From the IMG/VR virus record IMGVR_UViG_3300030116_000623, positions 1-48,186 of that record: 48,186 bases of DNA; one strand, written 5' to 3'. The notes below the pieces were generated by a model. That model searched no databases. It had not been told where the DNA came from and was given only the letters and a program-made list of their open reading frames with translations. This stretch comes from a virus. Shown here piece by piece: positions 1-6,959 of the stretch. The translations under genes and the position numbers were made by a program. Each line of letters begins with the position of its first letter. Position 1 is the stretch's first letter.

Positions 1-802
1 CAAGTCCAATTGGCGTTGCAATTTGAGGCATAACACCATTAGCGGTAACACCAACAAATACAAACTTACCGTTTACATTCATCTCTTGTAAATCTGTTTG
101 TTCTGTATTAACCCATGATATCCATTTACGACCTAAACTATCTGTTTTTACAGGCGGTAGCCCCCTCACAGCTATTTCTTGCACACCGTTATCATTAGTA
201 GTAACTATGTATGTAGGTGTATCTGTTAATATTTTTAATACTTGTGTTCCGAATGAAGCCGACCAACCGTCAGGCGTTTTTAATAAGAGAGGGATTCTTC
301 TAACAAGTTGGTCAACTTCTGTAGGTGCGATAGCAACGCCTTGGGGTATATCATCATACTTATTATAGTTTTGTTTTATTCCTGATGATATTATACCACC
401 AACATCTGGTCCTCTAATAACAGTACCTGTGGTTTTAGGATATTCACCACTACTATTTTCAAAAGTAGCTAAAACACTAGGAGCATAGGTAAGAGCACTA
501 CTAAAACGTGCATCGCCCCCCATTCTATCTGCTTGTGGAAAAGATATCACCCAACCAACACCCATAGCACCTGCACCTAATAAATCTATTTGTATATCAG
601 CTAAACGTTCCCTTGGTAAAGGATAACCCCCCTCTCTTTCTACATCTTCTTCTGTTATATTTAGTATCACAAAATTACCACTAGGTTCTTGTTTTTTAAT
701 AAAAGTGTCAAAAGTTTTTAATTTTAATATCTCTGTTGGTGTGCTTTGAAATATCAGGGGTAAAGATAATAAAGGTAATAATATAAATATAAGTTTTTTC
801 AT
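1..802 (-). CDS. CHASE2-domain sensor-like protein, 3' end cut by window
   Basis: The frame opens with ATG at 802 and stays open to base 1, giving 267 codons, so the C-terminus is missing. The first 20 residues (MKKLIFILLPLLSLPLIFQS) form a signal peptide or membrane anchor. The rest matches the CHASE2 extracytoplasmic sensor domain: a fate-of-the-chain start like FDTFIKKQEPSGNFVILNI, then a double-glycine GAMGVGWVISFP block and a late KFVFVGVTANG segment. CHASE2 normally sits outside the inner membrane in front of a cyclase, kinase or phosphatase; no output domain is visible before the edge. The ATG overlaps the TGA of the FecR gene, so the two are translationally coupled. Sensing role is inferred from the family. 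Confidence 0.8.
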   Translation of the reverse strand, partial: MKKLIFILLPLLSLPLIFQSTPTEILKLKTFDTFIKKQEPSGNFVILNITEEDVEREGGYPLPRERLADIQIDLLGAGAMGVGWVISFPQADRMGGDARFSSALTYAPSVLATFENSSGEYPKTTGTVIRGPDVGGIISSGIKQNYNKYDDIPQGVAIAPTEVDQLVRRIPLLLKTPDGWSASFGTQVLKILTDTPTYIVTTNDNGVQEIAVRGLPPVKTDSLGRKWISWVNTEQTDLQEMNVNGKFVFVGVTANGVMPQIATPIGL

Positions 803-1914
803 CCGCTACTTTGTCTTATGGTAATAGTAGAATCACCACCACCATTAATTTTAATTATATTAGAAACACCGTCTTGTATCAAAATAACAGTATAAGCATT
901 ACCAGAACTTAAATCTACTTGAACAGACTCACTTACTTTTCTACGTAAGCTAATTGTTTGTCCTGTTACTATAGTTGTTATTTGTGTATCAGTATCTTGT
1001 CCTATAAGAGTTCCTGATATATTAACACCAGTAGCTAAAGCTAATTGGTCTTCATCTTCTTCTATTGCTAAAGCGTCTAACACTTTTAACAAATCTTCTA
1101 AAAAATTTACATCAAGATAATTAATATCAAGTTCTGTAAATTCTAAACTACTATCTTCTAAAAAATCTTCATTTAGGTAATCTATATCTAAATCATTAAA
1201 ATCTAATAGGTTTACTGTTTTTGTGCTCGATGTTTCTTCTTGAACTACATCTTCTTCTTTTGGAGGAGATACAATTAACATATTATCTATAATATCTAGA
1301 GATAAATCTAAAACTACAGGTTTACTAGGTGCATTTTCAAAAACATCTACAGTAGTAGCTTGGTAAGGTTTATTTAATAAGACACTTCCTGTTGCTGTAA
1401 CTACTTCTATCTCACCACTAGATAAACCAAAAGCGTCAGGAAGAAGTATTATTAATGAACGCCCTAATTCATCTACGGTTGCTGTAAAATCTGTGCCTCG
1501 TATGGCAATATTTGCAGTAGGTGTACTAAGTTTGATGTTTTGTTTATCTATACGATTAAGATTACCTGTTATAAATCTAGCTGTGCCTAAAGCAAAGTTT
1601 AAAGACATTTTTGATTTACTAGGGTCTGGGTCATAGATATATTCATCTATGAGCAGTTGTGAGTGTTCTGTAAGTCTTACAGTCGATTCATCTAAAAATG
1701 TAATAGCCATACGACCGTTAGTCGTTATAGCTTCATCATTACTACGTATCGGAAAATCTAGATTAGCTTCGTAAGGTTTATCTCTTACAATCTGTGCAGA
1801 ACCATTTAGTTCAGATATATCTCCAATATCAACAGCTTGTACTTGTTCCGCCGTCGTTTTGAATGACGCAAACAGTACCATTGTTACCGTTAGATAGAAT
1901 CTTGAGCCAATCAT
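799..1914 (-). CDS. FecR-domain secreted protein
   Basis: 371 residues. An N-terminal signal peptide (about residues 1-23, ending near TTAEQ) is followed by a FecR domain at about 28-190, seen as GSAQIVRDKPYEANLDFPIRS, then ITFLDESTVRL, then NIAIRGTDFTATVD. FecR domains occur in periplasmic proteins that relay signals and, in many bacteria, next to CHASE2 cyclases. The second half is acidic, with imperfect repeats of the type LDINYLxxxFLEDL (residues about 235-275), and the C-terminus is rich in beta-prone Ile/Thr/Val. The gene overlaps the 3' end of the curlin-like gene by 86 bases; no strong ribosome site precedes the ATG at 1914, which suggests translational coupling. Function is inferred from domain and neighbours. 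Confidence 0.85.
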   Translation of the reverse strand: MIGSRFYLTVTMVLFASFKTTAEQVQAVDIGDISELNGSAQIVRDKPYEANLDFPIRSNDEAITTNGRMAITFLDESTVRLTEHSQLLIDEYIYDPDPSKSKMSLNFALGTARFITGNLNRIDKQNIKLSTPTANIAIRGTDFTATVDELGRSLIILLPDAFGLSSGEIEVVTATGSVLLNKPYQATTVDVFENAPSKPVVLDLSLDIIDNMLIVSPPKEEDVVQEETSSTKTVNLLDFNDLDIDYLNEDFLEDSSLEFTELDINYLDVNFLEDLLKVLDALAIEEDEDQLALATGVNISGTLIGQDTDTQITTIVTGQTISLRRKVSESVQVDLSSGNAYTVILIQDGVSNIIKINGGGDSTITIRQSSG

Positions 1915-2545
1915 TATCTAATGTACTCGATTGTGTAATATTAAATGTTCTTGAATTACCTGTTTGGTCTAAGTAAAAATAACCACCTGCATAACCAGAG
2001 CCTGTAAAGTTAACTGTGTTGCTATCACCGTCTACATCTACATAACTTGTTCCACCATCGTAATTAATATCGAAATCGAAAGTATTACTGTCACCTTGAA
2101 TTATCCAGTCTAAATCTAATGTAGCAGCTAATGCACTCGTTCCATGGTCCAATGTAAAAGTGTTGGAACTACCAGTAACGTCTACGTTATAATTAGAACT
2201 GTCAATACCATAAGTGTTAGTAGGGTCACCTTGTATTGTAAAAGTATTACTATCACCGTCAAACTCGAAAAATCCTGTTATAGAATCACCTAAAATATCA
2301 CCTAGAAATTTATTACTATCGCCTATTTGATTAATATCTAAGGTCATAGTAATACCGTCTAAATCTAATGCAGTTAGTGTGCCTGCAACAGAATTCAATC
2401 CACCTATAATATTACCAGAGCCTAGCTGTTCTAAATCAATATTTGCTGTAGCACCTGATTGGTCAACATATATTTCATTGTCAGCCCCGTATATTAGCGA
2501 TGCACTCGTCATCACAATCAGGCTCATCAATTTTAATAGTTTCAT
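1829..2545 (-). CDS. Curlin-like repeat protein, candidate amyloid substrate
   Basis: 238 residues from the ATG at 2545, chosen because GGGAGG lies 7 bases upstream. A signal peptide ends near SASLIYGA. The mature part is built of irregular repeats around GDSNTF, GSSNTF and GNSRTF, with Q-x-G-x-x-N units such as QIGDSN and QTGNSRTFNITQ, like the Gln/Asn/Gly repeats of CsgA and CsgB. It is rich in Asp, Asn, Gly, Ser and Thr and nearly lacks Lys and Arg. It lies directly after CsgG and CsgF homologues, which fits a secreted beta-strand polymer. Repeats are more degenerate than in E. coli CsgA, and there are two Cys near the C-terminus (VCVIQ and the last residue). Fibre formation is inferred. 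Confidence 0.7.
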   Translation of the reverse strand: MKLLKLMSLIVMTSASLIYGADNEIYVDQSGATANIDLEQLGSGNIIGGLNSVAGTLTALDLDGITMTLDINQIGDSNKFLGDILGDSITGFFEFDGDSNTFTIQGDPTNTYGIDSSNYNVDVTGSSNTFTLDHGTSALAATLDLDWIIQGDSNTFDFDINYDGGTSYVDVDGDSNTVNFTGSGYAGGYFYLDQTGNSRTFNITQSSTLDNDWLKILSNGNNGTVCVIQNDGGTSTSC

Positions 2546-3350
2546 TTTTTTCCTCCCAAAAACCTCTATCATACCCTATTTTGACGATTTGCAAAACAGC
2601 CTCCTCTATCGCACGTTGTAAAGCTAAAGTAGTTGGTTCATTCTCTGCGTCACCCATTTCTATTTCTACTAATTCTGTGCCTGCTTCTATAAATCTAAAA
2701 ACATCTTGAGATTGACCATAACTGTATACTTGTTTACTAACTAAAACATCTATTAAAACTTCGCCAGTAGCAATAGATACCATACGTAATGCAACAGTTA
2801 TATTATCAACTCTGTATTGTTTACTTGTTCCTATACCTAAATATCTAGCACCGATACCCCCACTTTTTATATTCGTGTCATAACCAAGAACAGCTCCTTC
2901 CATCAAAACACCTGCGAAAAGCAAAGGCATAATAGGTTTAGGTCCATCAGTTTTTTCGTTTTGTTCTCTCGCTGAACGTATTAATTGTCTTTCTTTTGTA
3001 AGATTATCAAGACCAACTCTCTCTGCAACTCTAAAAAATTTACCATTAGACGTATGTTTTAAACTTCTAATAAGTAAATGACTTGGTGCTTGTGTTAGTG
3101 CTGTAGAAAATAATGCAAACTCACTATTGCTTTTACGTTGTCCTGTTTGGTCTGTAAAACTATTAGGATAAACAGCAACAACAATAGGTACTTTAGGTTG
3201 CGGTGCATTTAATAATTCTTTTGATTGTATTTGTAGTATGTTTGGTAAACTTTTTCCTTGTCTAAGATTTTCATCTATAGGATTAATACTACAACTAGAA
3301 AGAAAAATCGCCAATAGGCAACTGTATCTCAGTGATATTTCCATCTGCAT
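2481..3350 (-). CDS. csgG: CsgG-family outer-membrane curli secretion channel
   Basis: 289 residues, close to the usual CsgG length. The N-terminus is a lipoprotein signal with lipobox LSSC (Cys20), as in E. coli CsgG. Family landmarks follow: KVPIVVAVYPNSFTDQTGQRK near the mature start, the pore-loop region FALFSTALTQAPSHLLIRSL, FFRVAERVGLDNLTKERQLIR, the GGIGARYLGIGTSKQYRVD membrane-hairpin region and VSIATGEVLIDVLVSKQVYS. CsgG forms a nine-fold export pore for curli subunits. The gene overlaps CsgF by 56 bases and the curlin-like gene by 65 bases. Initiation could be at 3350 or at the second ATG at 3344. Host use of the pore is inferred. Confidence 0.93.
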   Translation of the reverse strand: MQMEISLRYSCLLAIFLSSCSINPIDENLRQGKSLPNILQIQSKELLNAPQPKVPIVVAVYPNSFTDQTGQRKSNSEFALFSTALTQAPSHLLIRSLKHTSNGKFFRVAERVGLDNLTKERQLIRSAREQNEKTDGPKPIMPLLFAGVLMEGAVLGYDTNIKSGGIGARYLGIGTSKQYRVDNITVALRMVSIATGEVLIDVLVSKQVYSYGQSQDVFRFIEAGTELVEIEMGDAENEPTTLALQRAIEEAVLQIVKIGYDRGFWEEKNETIKIDEPDCDDECIANIRG

Positions 3351-3795
3351 CAGTAATTTTAAGAGTTATGATTCCATTATCAATGCTATATTCTATAGTG
3401 TTTCCCTCTAAGGTCAAAGTACCTTCTGTGCTAGGGGTCTCTCCAAATAAGTTCTCTACGAGCTGTCTTGATAGCTGAGCATAGATACGTGATTCAAGAT
3501 TTCTAATAAATCTAGCTAATGTAGTATTTTCTTTATCTCTTTCAATTTGTTCTTGAATAGCTTTTATTTCTTCTTTAATACTCATTTTACGATTAAACTC
3601 TTGGTTCTCTATAGTTAGATAATGTGATGAGGTATTTATACCATTAAAAGATGGGTTTTTAAATTTATGTGTAATTGTGTCTGACCATAGGTTCTGACAA
3701 AATAAGCCTACAAACATCATTATACCTATAACAAAAAGAACTTTTATAATCACGTCTTTTTCTTTTTCTCTTTGTTTAATCTTTTCTTTGGTCAT
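3295..3795 (-). CDS. csgF: CsgF-family curli assembly factor
   Basis: 166 residues. A lysine-rich start and a hydrophobic stretch (about residues 17-34) act as signal or anchor. The mature region opens with DTITHKFKNPSFNG, matching the CsgF N-terminus that inserts into the CsgG pore (E. coli has TMTFQFRNPNFGG). The centre holds a helical RFIRNLESRIYAQLSRQLV segment, and the end EYSIDNGIITLKITDADG matches the beta-rich C-terminus. CsgF couples the CsgG channel to the nucleator at the cell surface. It sits directly upstream of csgG, as in the csgEFG operon order, but no CsgE is seen. The start overlaps the preceding gene by 20 bases. Confidence 0.88.
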   Translation of the reverse strand: MTKEKIKQREKEKDVIIKVLFVIGIMMFVGLFCQNLWSDTITHKFKNPSFNGINTSSHYLTIENQEFNRKMSIKEEIKAIQEQIERDKENTTLARFIRNLESRIYAQLSRQLVENLFGETPSTEGTLTLEGNTIEYSIDNGIITLKITDADGNITEIQLPIGDFSF

Positions 3796-4126
3796 CTCTA
3801 TCCGCTTTTGCTAATCTATCAGATTGCATTAATTGTGGTACACCTAGTATAGTCTTTAGTAATGTATCTTGTCTAATAATCTCATTATCTACAGACCTAA
3901 CTCTATCTATAAGTGCTACTAATATACCGTGTTGTGAATCTAATTTTTGTCCTAATCTTTCTTCAATAGCTGCTATTTGTCCTTCTACTTTTTCGTCAAC
4001 GGTATCTAATTTAGTTTCCATACCGTCAACAATACGCATTATTAATTTATAAATAAACCAACCAAGACCTAATGCTGCTGCAATAGGAAAACCAACTTGT
4101 TGTATTAAAGTAACTACTTGTTCCAT
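3776..4126 (-). CDS. Holin-like small membrane protein with coiled coil
   Basis: 116 residues. One membrane segment lies near the N-terminus (PIAAALGLGWFIYKLIM, about residues 14-30), followed by a long charged amphipathic helix with heptad spacing and a highly polar C-terminus (DRDDQRKD). This layout is seen in several phage holin or holin-accessory families and resembles conserved proteins of marine phages. Its ATG at 4126 overlaps the TGA of the nuclease gene upstream. It could be a lysis protein or a membrane partner for the curli cassette that follows; the sequence does not decide. Confidence 0.5.
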   Translation of the reverse strand: MEQVVTLIQQVGFPIAAALGLGWFIYKLIMRIVDGMETKLDTVDEKVEGQIAAIEERLGQKLDSQHGILVALIDRVRSVDNEIIRQDTLLKTILGVPQLMQSDRLAKADRDDQRKD

Positions 4127-4506
4127 CAGTAATCACCCCAAACTTTAGTTTTTTTACCTCCGTCATAAGCTACAGCATGACCTTCTTTTATAAGAACATC
4201 ACAAATATCTCTGCCGTCTTGTGTATAAGGTATACCAAGTATTCTGCCATACTTACCTTTACCTAATGATTTAACTTGTATTTTACCAACGCATAATTCT
4301 TTAAGTCTTTCTTTAGCAGCAAGACCTAGTTTCTTTTCAGCTAAATCTCTTGTTCTAGATTCTGGTGTATCAATGCCTGCAAGTCTCACACGTTGTTTAT
4401 GTAGCTTTACACTAAAACCTAAATCTAAAGTGCAATCAAATGTATCGCCGTCTACTATGCGTTCTAATGTTGCGTTATATACAAATGAATCTGGTGCTTT
4501 AGCCAT
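4126..4506 (-). CDS. Staphylococcal-nuclease-like (thermonuclease) protein
   Basis: 126 residues, a single SNase domain without signal peptide. Catalytic and calcium-binding positions are kept: VDGDT (Asp19, Asp21), RLAGIDTPE (Arg41, Asp46, Glu49) and KYGRILG (Arg88), with the expected spacing. Such enzymes cut DNA and RNA non-specifically with Ca2+. The protein begins after TAA of the basic-protein gene at 4507. Possible roles are host nucleic acid breakdown or entry/lysis functions; with no export signal the site of action would be the cytoplasm or the virion. Role inferred. Confidence 0.88.
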   Translation of the reverse strand: MAKAPDSFVYNATLERIVDGDTFDCTLDLGFSVKLHKQRVRLAGIDTPESRTRDLAEKKLGLAAKERLKELCVGKIQVKSLGKGKYGRILGIPYTQDGRDICDVLIKEGHAVAYDGGKKTKVWGDY

Positions 4507-4791
4507 TTAACACTTCCATCTTCTTCTAGCTTGTCTTAATCTTGAATTAGGATTCTTAGCTGCTTTTGGAAACTTTCTCATTTGTCCTGCAGAACGTGCA
4601 CAAAATGATTTACGTCTTTTTGCTGCTTTACTGCCTTTTTTAACTTTACCTGTTACAGCAGTTTTTAATTTAGAACCAGGATTTAATCTTCTATAGGCTT
4701 TTACACCTGCTTTAGTCATTCCAGCACCTTTTTTAGTAGGTCTAAAATTCTTTTTATTTCTGGCTGGCATTTTAGCTTTTTTTCTTGGCAC
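4507..4791 (-). CDS. Lys/Arg-rich small protein (DUF6321-like)
   Basis: 94 residues from the GTG at 4791, preferred because AGAGGAG lies 5 bases upstream; a TTG at 4815 would add 8 residues. It is extremely basic with small hydrophobic content: GMTKAGVKAYRRLNPGSKL, then KKGSKAAKRRKSFCARS, ending NSRLRQARRRWKC. This pattern recurs in many phages and matches what I know as DUF6321. Nucleic-acid binding or condensation is plausible but unproven. It is one of six tandem tiny basic genes and overlaps its upstream neighbour by 20 bases. Confidence 0.75.
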   Translation of the reverse strand: MPRKKAKMPARNKKNFRPTKKGAGMTKAGVKAYRRLNPGSKLKTAVTGKVKKGSKAAKRRKSFCARSAGQMRKFPKAAKNPNSRLRQARRRWKC

Positions 4792-5077
4792 GTGTGCTCC
4801 TCTTCTTTTTAGCAAAAGTTCTTACATTAGTTGGTTTACCTCCAGGATTACCTGCAGCTCTTTTTCTTCTAACAGCACTAGCTCTTTGTGATGCGGTCAT
4901 TCTTTTAGCTTGACTTCTTGGCACACATTTAGGATATTTACGTTTGCTTTTACCTTTAGCAGATTTTCTTCCGCATTTTTGAAACTTGCCTTTTTTCTTA
5001 GGTGCACCAATATCTACCCAGTCACCTTTAGGTCCTTTACCAAACCAAGCTGTTAAACCACCACTAGGCTTTGCCAC
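4772..5077 (-). CDS. Lys/Arg-rich small protein (DUF5872-like)
   Basis: 101 residues, GTG start at 5077 with GAGGAAG four bases before it. The N-terminus GGLTAWFGKGPKGDWVDIGAP is the hallmark of the phage DUF5872 family, followed by a Cys-containing basic stretch (FQKCGRKSAKGK, YPKCVPRSQAKRM) and an Arg/Lys tail. It probably binds nucleic acid; function is not known. The start lies inside the end of the preceding gene, where CGTGGCAAA is read as Arg-Gly-Lys there and as the initiator GTG plus Ala-Lys here. Confidence 0.75.
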   Translation of the reverse strand: MAKPSGGLTAWFGKGPKGDWVDIGAPKKKGKFQKCGRKSAKGKSKRKYPKCVPRSQAKRMTASQRASAVRRKRAAGNPGGKPTNVRTFAKKKRSTRAKKKS

Positions 5078-5372
5078 GTTTCTTCCTCGCTTTTCTTATA
5101 GCTTCTTTACCCTTCTTAAATATACTTACTACTTGCGTTTTACCCATCACTTTCGCTCTTTGTTCGCCGACTGTAAGTATTTGTATTTTTCTTGCAAAAG
5201 GTTTATTAACTCTTTTGACTTTTGCGACTGTTGCTCTAGCGTCTGCAGGAGTAGCGAATTTAATACGTACTGTGTCTTTCGGGTTTTCATCGGTATATAA
5301 TCTTCTTCCACTTCCTTTAGGTTTTTTACCAGTGCCTTTTTTAGGGTCTTTTTTACGTTTACTTTTTGCCAC
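5064..5372 (-). CDS. Lys/Arg-rich small protein
   Basis: 102 residues, GTG start at 5372. Basic N-terminus (SKRKKDPKKGTGKKPKGSGRR), a more ordinary centre with possible beta-alpha content (DTVRIKFATPADARATVAKVKRV, then KIQILTVGEQRAKVM) and a basic tail ending KKRGKA. It may be a small folded domain with charged arms. As with its neighbour, the start codon is embedded in a CGTGGCAAA that encodes the C-terminal Arg-Gly-Lys of the gene before it. I do not recognise the family. Confidence 0.7.
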   Translation of the reverse strand: MAKSKRKKDPKKGTGKKPKGSGRRLYTDENPKDTVRIKFATPADARATVAKVKRVNKPFARKIQILTVGEQRAKVMGKTQVVSIFKKGKEAIRKARKKRGKA

Positions 5373-5517
5373 GTTTTTTAGTTCCTTTTCTAGCTTTTTT
5401 CATTTGGGCTGCAGTAGGTGCACCTTTTGCACCTTTCTTACGCATTTTTTCCCCAGAACCAGCTTTGATTCTTTTACGTTTTGCGTGTATATTCGCCCAT
5501 AAACCTCTACGTGCCAT
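5359..5517 (-). CDS. 52-residue Lys/Arg-rich protein
   Basis: Short gene: ATG at 5517, TAA at 5361-5359. It begins MARRGLWANIHAKRKRIKAG and ends KKARKGTKKRGKK, with SGEKMRKKG in the middle. Its ATG overlaps the TAA of the gene upstream (TAATG) and its end overlaps the next GTG by 14 bases, so it fits perfectly in the tandem array. The pattern RRGLWxNIHxKRxRIxxGSGE is one I know from small phage proteins of unknown role. DNA binding is inferred from charge alone. Confidence 0.7.
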   Translation of the reverse strand: MARRGLWANIHAKRKRIKAGSGEKMRKKGAKGAPTAAQMKKARKGTKKRGKK

Positions 5518-5726
5518 TATGCTTTTTTAGTCCTATAACCGCCGCCACGTTTTTTATATTCACGTACCAACCACCCATTTGCATAAGCACTTGGATATAC
5601 TTTAAATTTACGTTTAGCTTCAGCTTTTACTCTAGCATATAAACTAGGATTTGTTGGCACTGCTTTAGATTTAGAAGACCTCTTTGCAGGTTTCTTCTTA
5701 GCAGGTTTCTTTTTTGCTCTAGCCAT
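5517..5726 (-). CDS. Lys/Arg-rich small protein with aromatic C-terminal motif
   Basis: 69 residues, ATG at 5726 preceded by GGAGTAATT. A poly-Lys/Pro/Ala arm (KKKPAKKKPAKRSSKSKA) recalls histone H1 tails. The second half NPSLYARVKAEAKRKFKVYPSAYANGWLVREYKKRGG is a motif found in many phage genomes, often with the other basic proteins here. Function unknown; the arm suggests DNA binding. It is the second gene of the basic cluster in transcription order after the 6404-6514 mini-gene and the 5729 gene. Confidence 0.75.
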   Translation of the reverse strand: MARAKKKPAKKKPAKRSSKSKAVPTNPSLYARVKAEAKRKFKVYPSAYANGWLVREYKKRGGGYRTKKA

Positions 5727-5728
5727 AA

Positions 5729-6403
5729 TTACTCCTCATATAAATTATTAAATGTAATTGTTGGGTCAAGATAACTTTCATGTCCTTCTGCAGAATGAGT
5801 GTGCTGTGAAGGTGTAAACTGTGGTGCACCCTCACCTGTTACCCATAATGCAGGACTTGTCGCTCTTACTCTATTATTAGGTAAAGCAACTAAATTACCT
5901 TTCCATTCACAATCCTCTGTTATATATAATACATGAGATTGTTTATGTTGTGCAGGACAATCGGCTATAGCGTTATTTGTGTAATCTACTGTAAACATAT
6001 ATTTACCAGTATAAAACTTTCCATCAATTTTGCAAAGCCATGGAGAAGAACTTACTCTATCCATAACTATGACCGAATGGTCTCGAGATTCACAATCCCA
6101 CGGTTGACATAAATGGTCTTCCATAGGTATAGCCCATTCATCTACTGGAATATCAGCTATTAGTCCTTGTATTGGCATACGTGCCCACATTGCACCGCCG
6201 TGTATATTACCTTCGTCCCAATCATCGTACTCCCTTTCGCAACCTGTAAAAACAACTTGGAAACTTAATGACCTGTCTGGAATGGTGTTTACAGCAAAAG
6301 CAATAGCATGTAGAAACTCTCCGTGGTATTGCTGATGATTAGCTGTAAATTCTCTACGCACCCAACATTTAAAGTGCGGGATATTACTTATGAGATGAGG
6401 CAC
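5729..6403 (-). CDS. Conserved phage protein of unknown function
   Basis: 224 residues from a GTG at 6403 that directly follows the TAA of the mini-gene at 6404. The opening PHLISNIPHFKCWVRREFTANH and the block IPDRSLSFQVVFTGCE are familiar from marine phages, where the protein is usually left unnamed. It contains many Trp, His and Cys residues and reads like a compact globular beta-rich protein (WARMPIQGLIADIP, MFTVDYTNNAIADCP). No catalytic motif is evident. It lies between lysozyme and the basic-protein array, so a late or virion role is likely. Confidence 0.75.
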   Translation of the reverse strand: MPHLISNIPHFKCWVRREFTANHQQYHGEFLHAIAFAVNTIPDRSLSFQVVFTGCEREYDDWDEGNIHGGAMWARMPIQGLIADIPVDEWAIPMEDHLCQPWDCESRDHSVIVMDRVSSSPWLCKIDGKFYTGKYMFTVDYTNNAIADCPAQHKQSHVLYITEDCEWKGNLVALPNNRVRATSPALWVTGEGAPQFTPSQHTHSAEGHESYLDPTITFNNLYEE

Positions 6404-6514
6404 TTACTTCTTCTTTTTTCTCATAGTTTTTCTTTTCATGCCGCCTTTCTTTTTATATTTAGAACTTTTGAGTTTTCCACCTCTTTTCATTCCTTTAGCT
6501 TTCTTCATGACCAT
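6404..6514 (-). CDS. 36-residue Lys-rich mini-protein
   Basis: ATG at 6514 has AAGGAG seven bases upstream; the stop TAA is at 6406-6404 and is followed at once by the GTG of the next gene. The product is almost entirely Lys, Gly, Met and Arg (KKAKGMKRGGKLKSSKYKKK and then GGMKRKTMRKKKK). It starts two bases after the lysozyme stop. Together with five genes at 4507-5726 it forms a set of six tiny basic proteins. A role in binding DNA or RNA is inferred only from charge. Confidence 0.65.
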   Translation of the reverse strand: MVMKKAKGMKRGGKLKSSKYKKKGGMKRKTMRKKKK

Positions 6515-6515
6515 A

Positions 6516-6959
6516 TTATTCTCCTTTTAATACTCTTTCTTTTAAACGAATCGCACGAGGACCAACTTGGGTCGCCCAACGACTATCCATCATTTCAACT
6601 GCAGCAGTTTCCCAATCATGTTCTTCTAATGCAGTTAAAAACTTTTTAAACTTTAATAATCTTGTTATACCTAAATTAAAACACATATTCGCAAGCACTC
6701 TTTGAATATCTTCGGGTAGATGAATCCACCACTCTAAGTTCCTATCTAATTCTGTTGTTACTATATTAATATCTTTTTCAAAACATTCTTTTATTCTATC
6801 TTCAGATACTGGTGTATCTACCTCTTGACCATGCTCAGGGTCTGACTCTAGTATTAGATGACCTATACCAAATGTAGGATATCCAAGGTGGTCTAAATAT
6901 ATTTTATCTACACAACCTTCGTCGAAAGTTAATTCTTCTCTTAGTTTATCTACATTCAT
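6516..6959 (-). CDS. T4-type lysozyme (glycoside hydrolase family 24) endolysin
   Basis: 147 residues from the ATG at 6959, which overlaps the TGA of the gene upstream; a longer frame reaching 7061 would read through that gene and is unlikely. The catalytic triad matches T4 lysozyme exactly in spacing: Glu14 (TFDEG), Asp23 (YLDHLG) and Thr29 (PTFGIGH). The C-terminal lobe has the VLANMCFNLG and RWATQVGPRAIRLKERV motifs. It cleaves the MurNAc-GlcNAc bond of peptidoglycan at lysis. No signal peptide, so it needs a holin; several holin-like genes are in the window. Confidence 0.93.
   Translation of the reverse strand: MNVDKLREELTFDEGCVDKIYLDHLGYPTFGIGHLILESDPEHGQEVDTPVSEDRIKECFEKDINIVTTELDRNLEWWIHLPEDIQRVLANMCFNLGITRLLKFKKFLTALEEHDWETAAVEMMDSRWATQVGPRAIRLKERVLKGE

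Noticed and set aside
4986-5502. Plus-strand Phe/Leu/Cys-rich frames
   Set aside because: Antisense reading of the Lys/Arg-rich genes gives Phe/Leu/Ser runs; not membrane proteins of their own.
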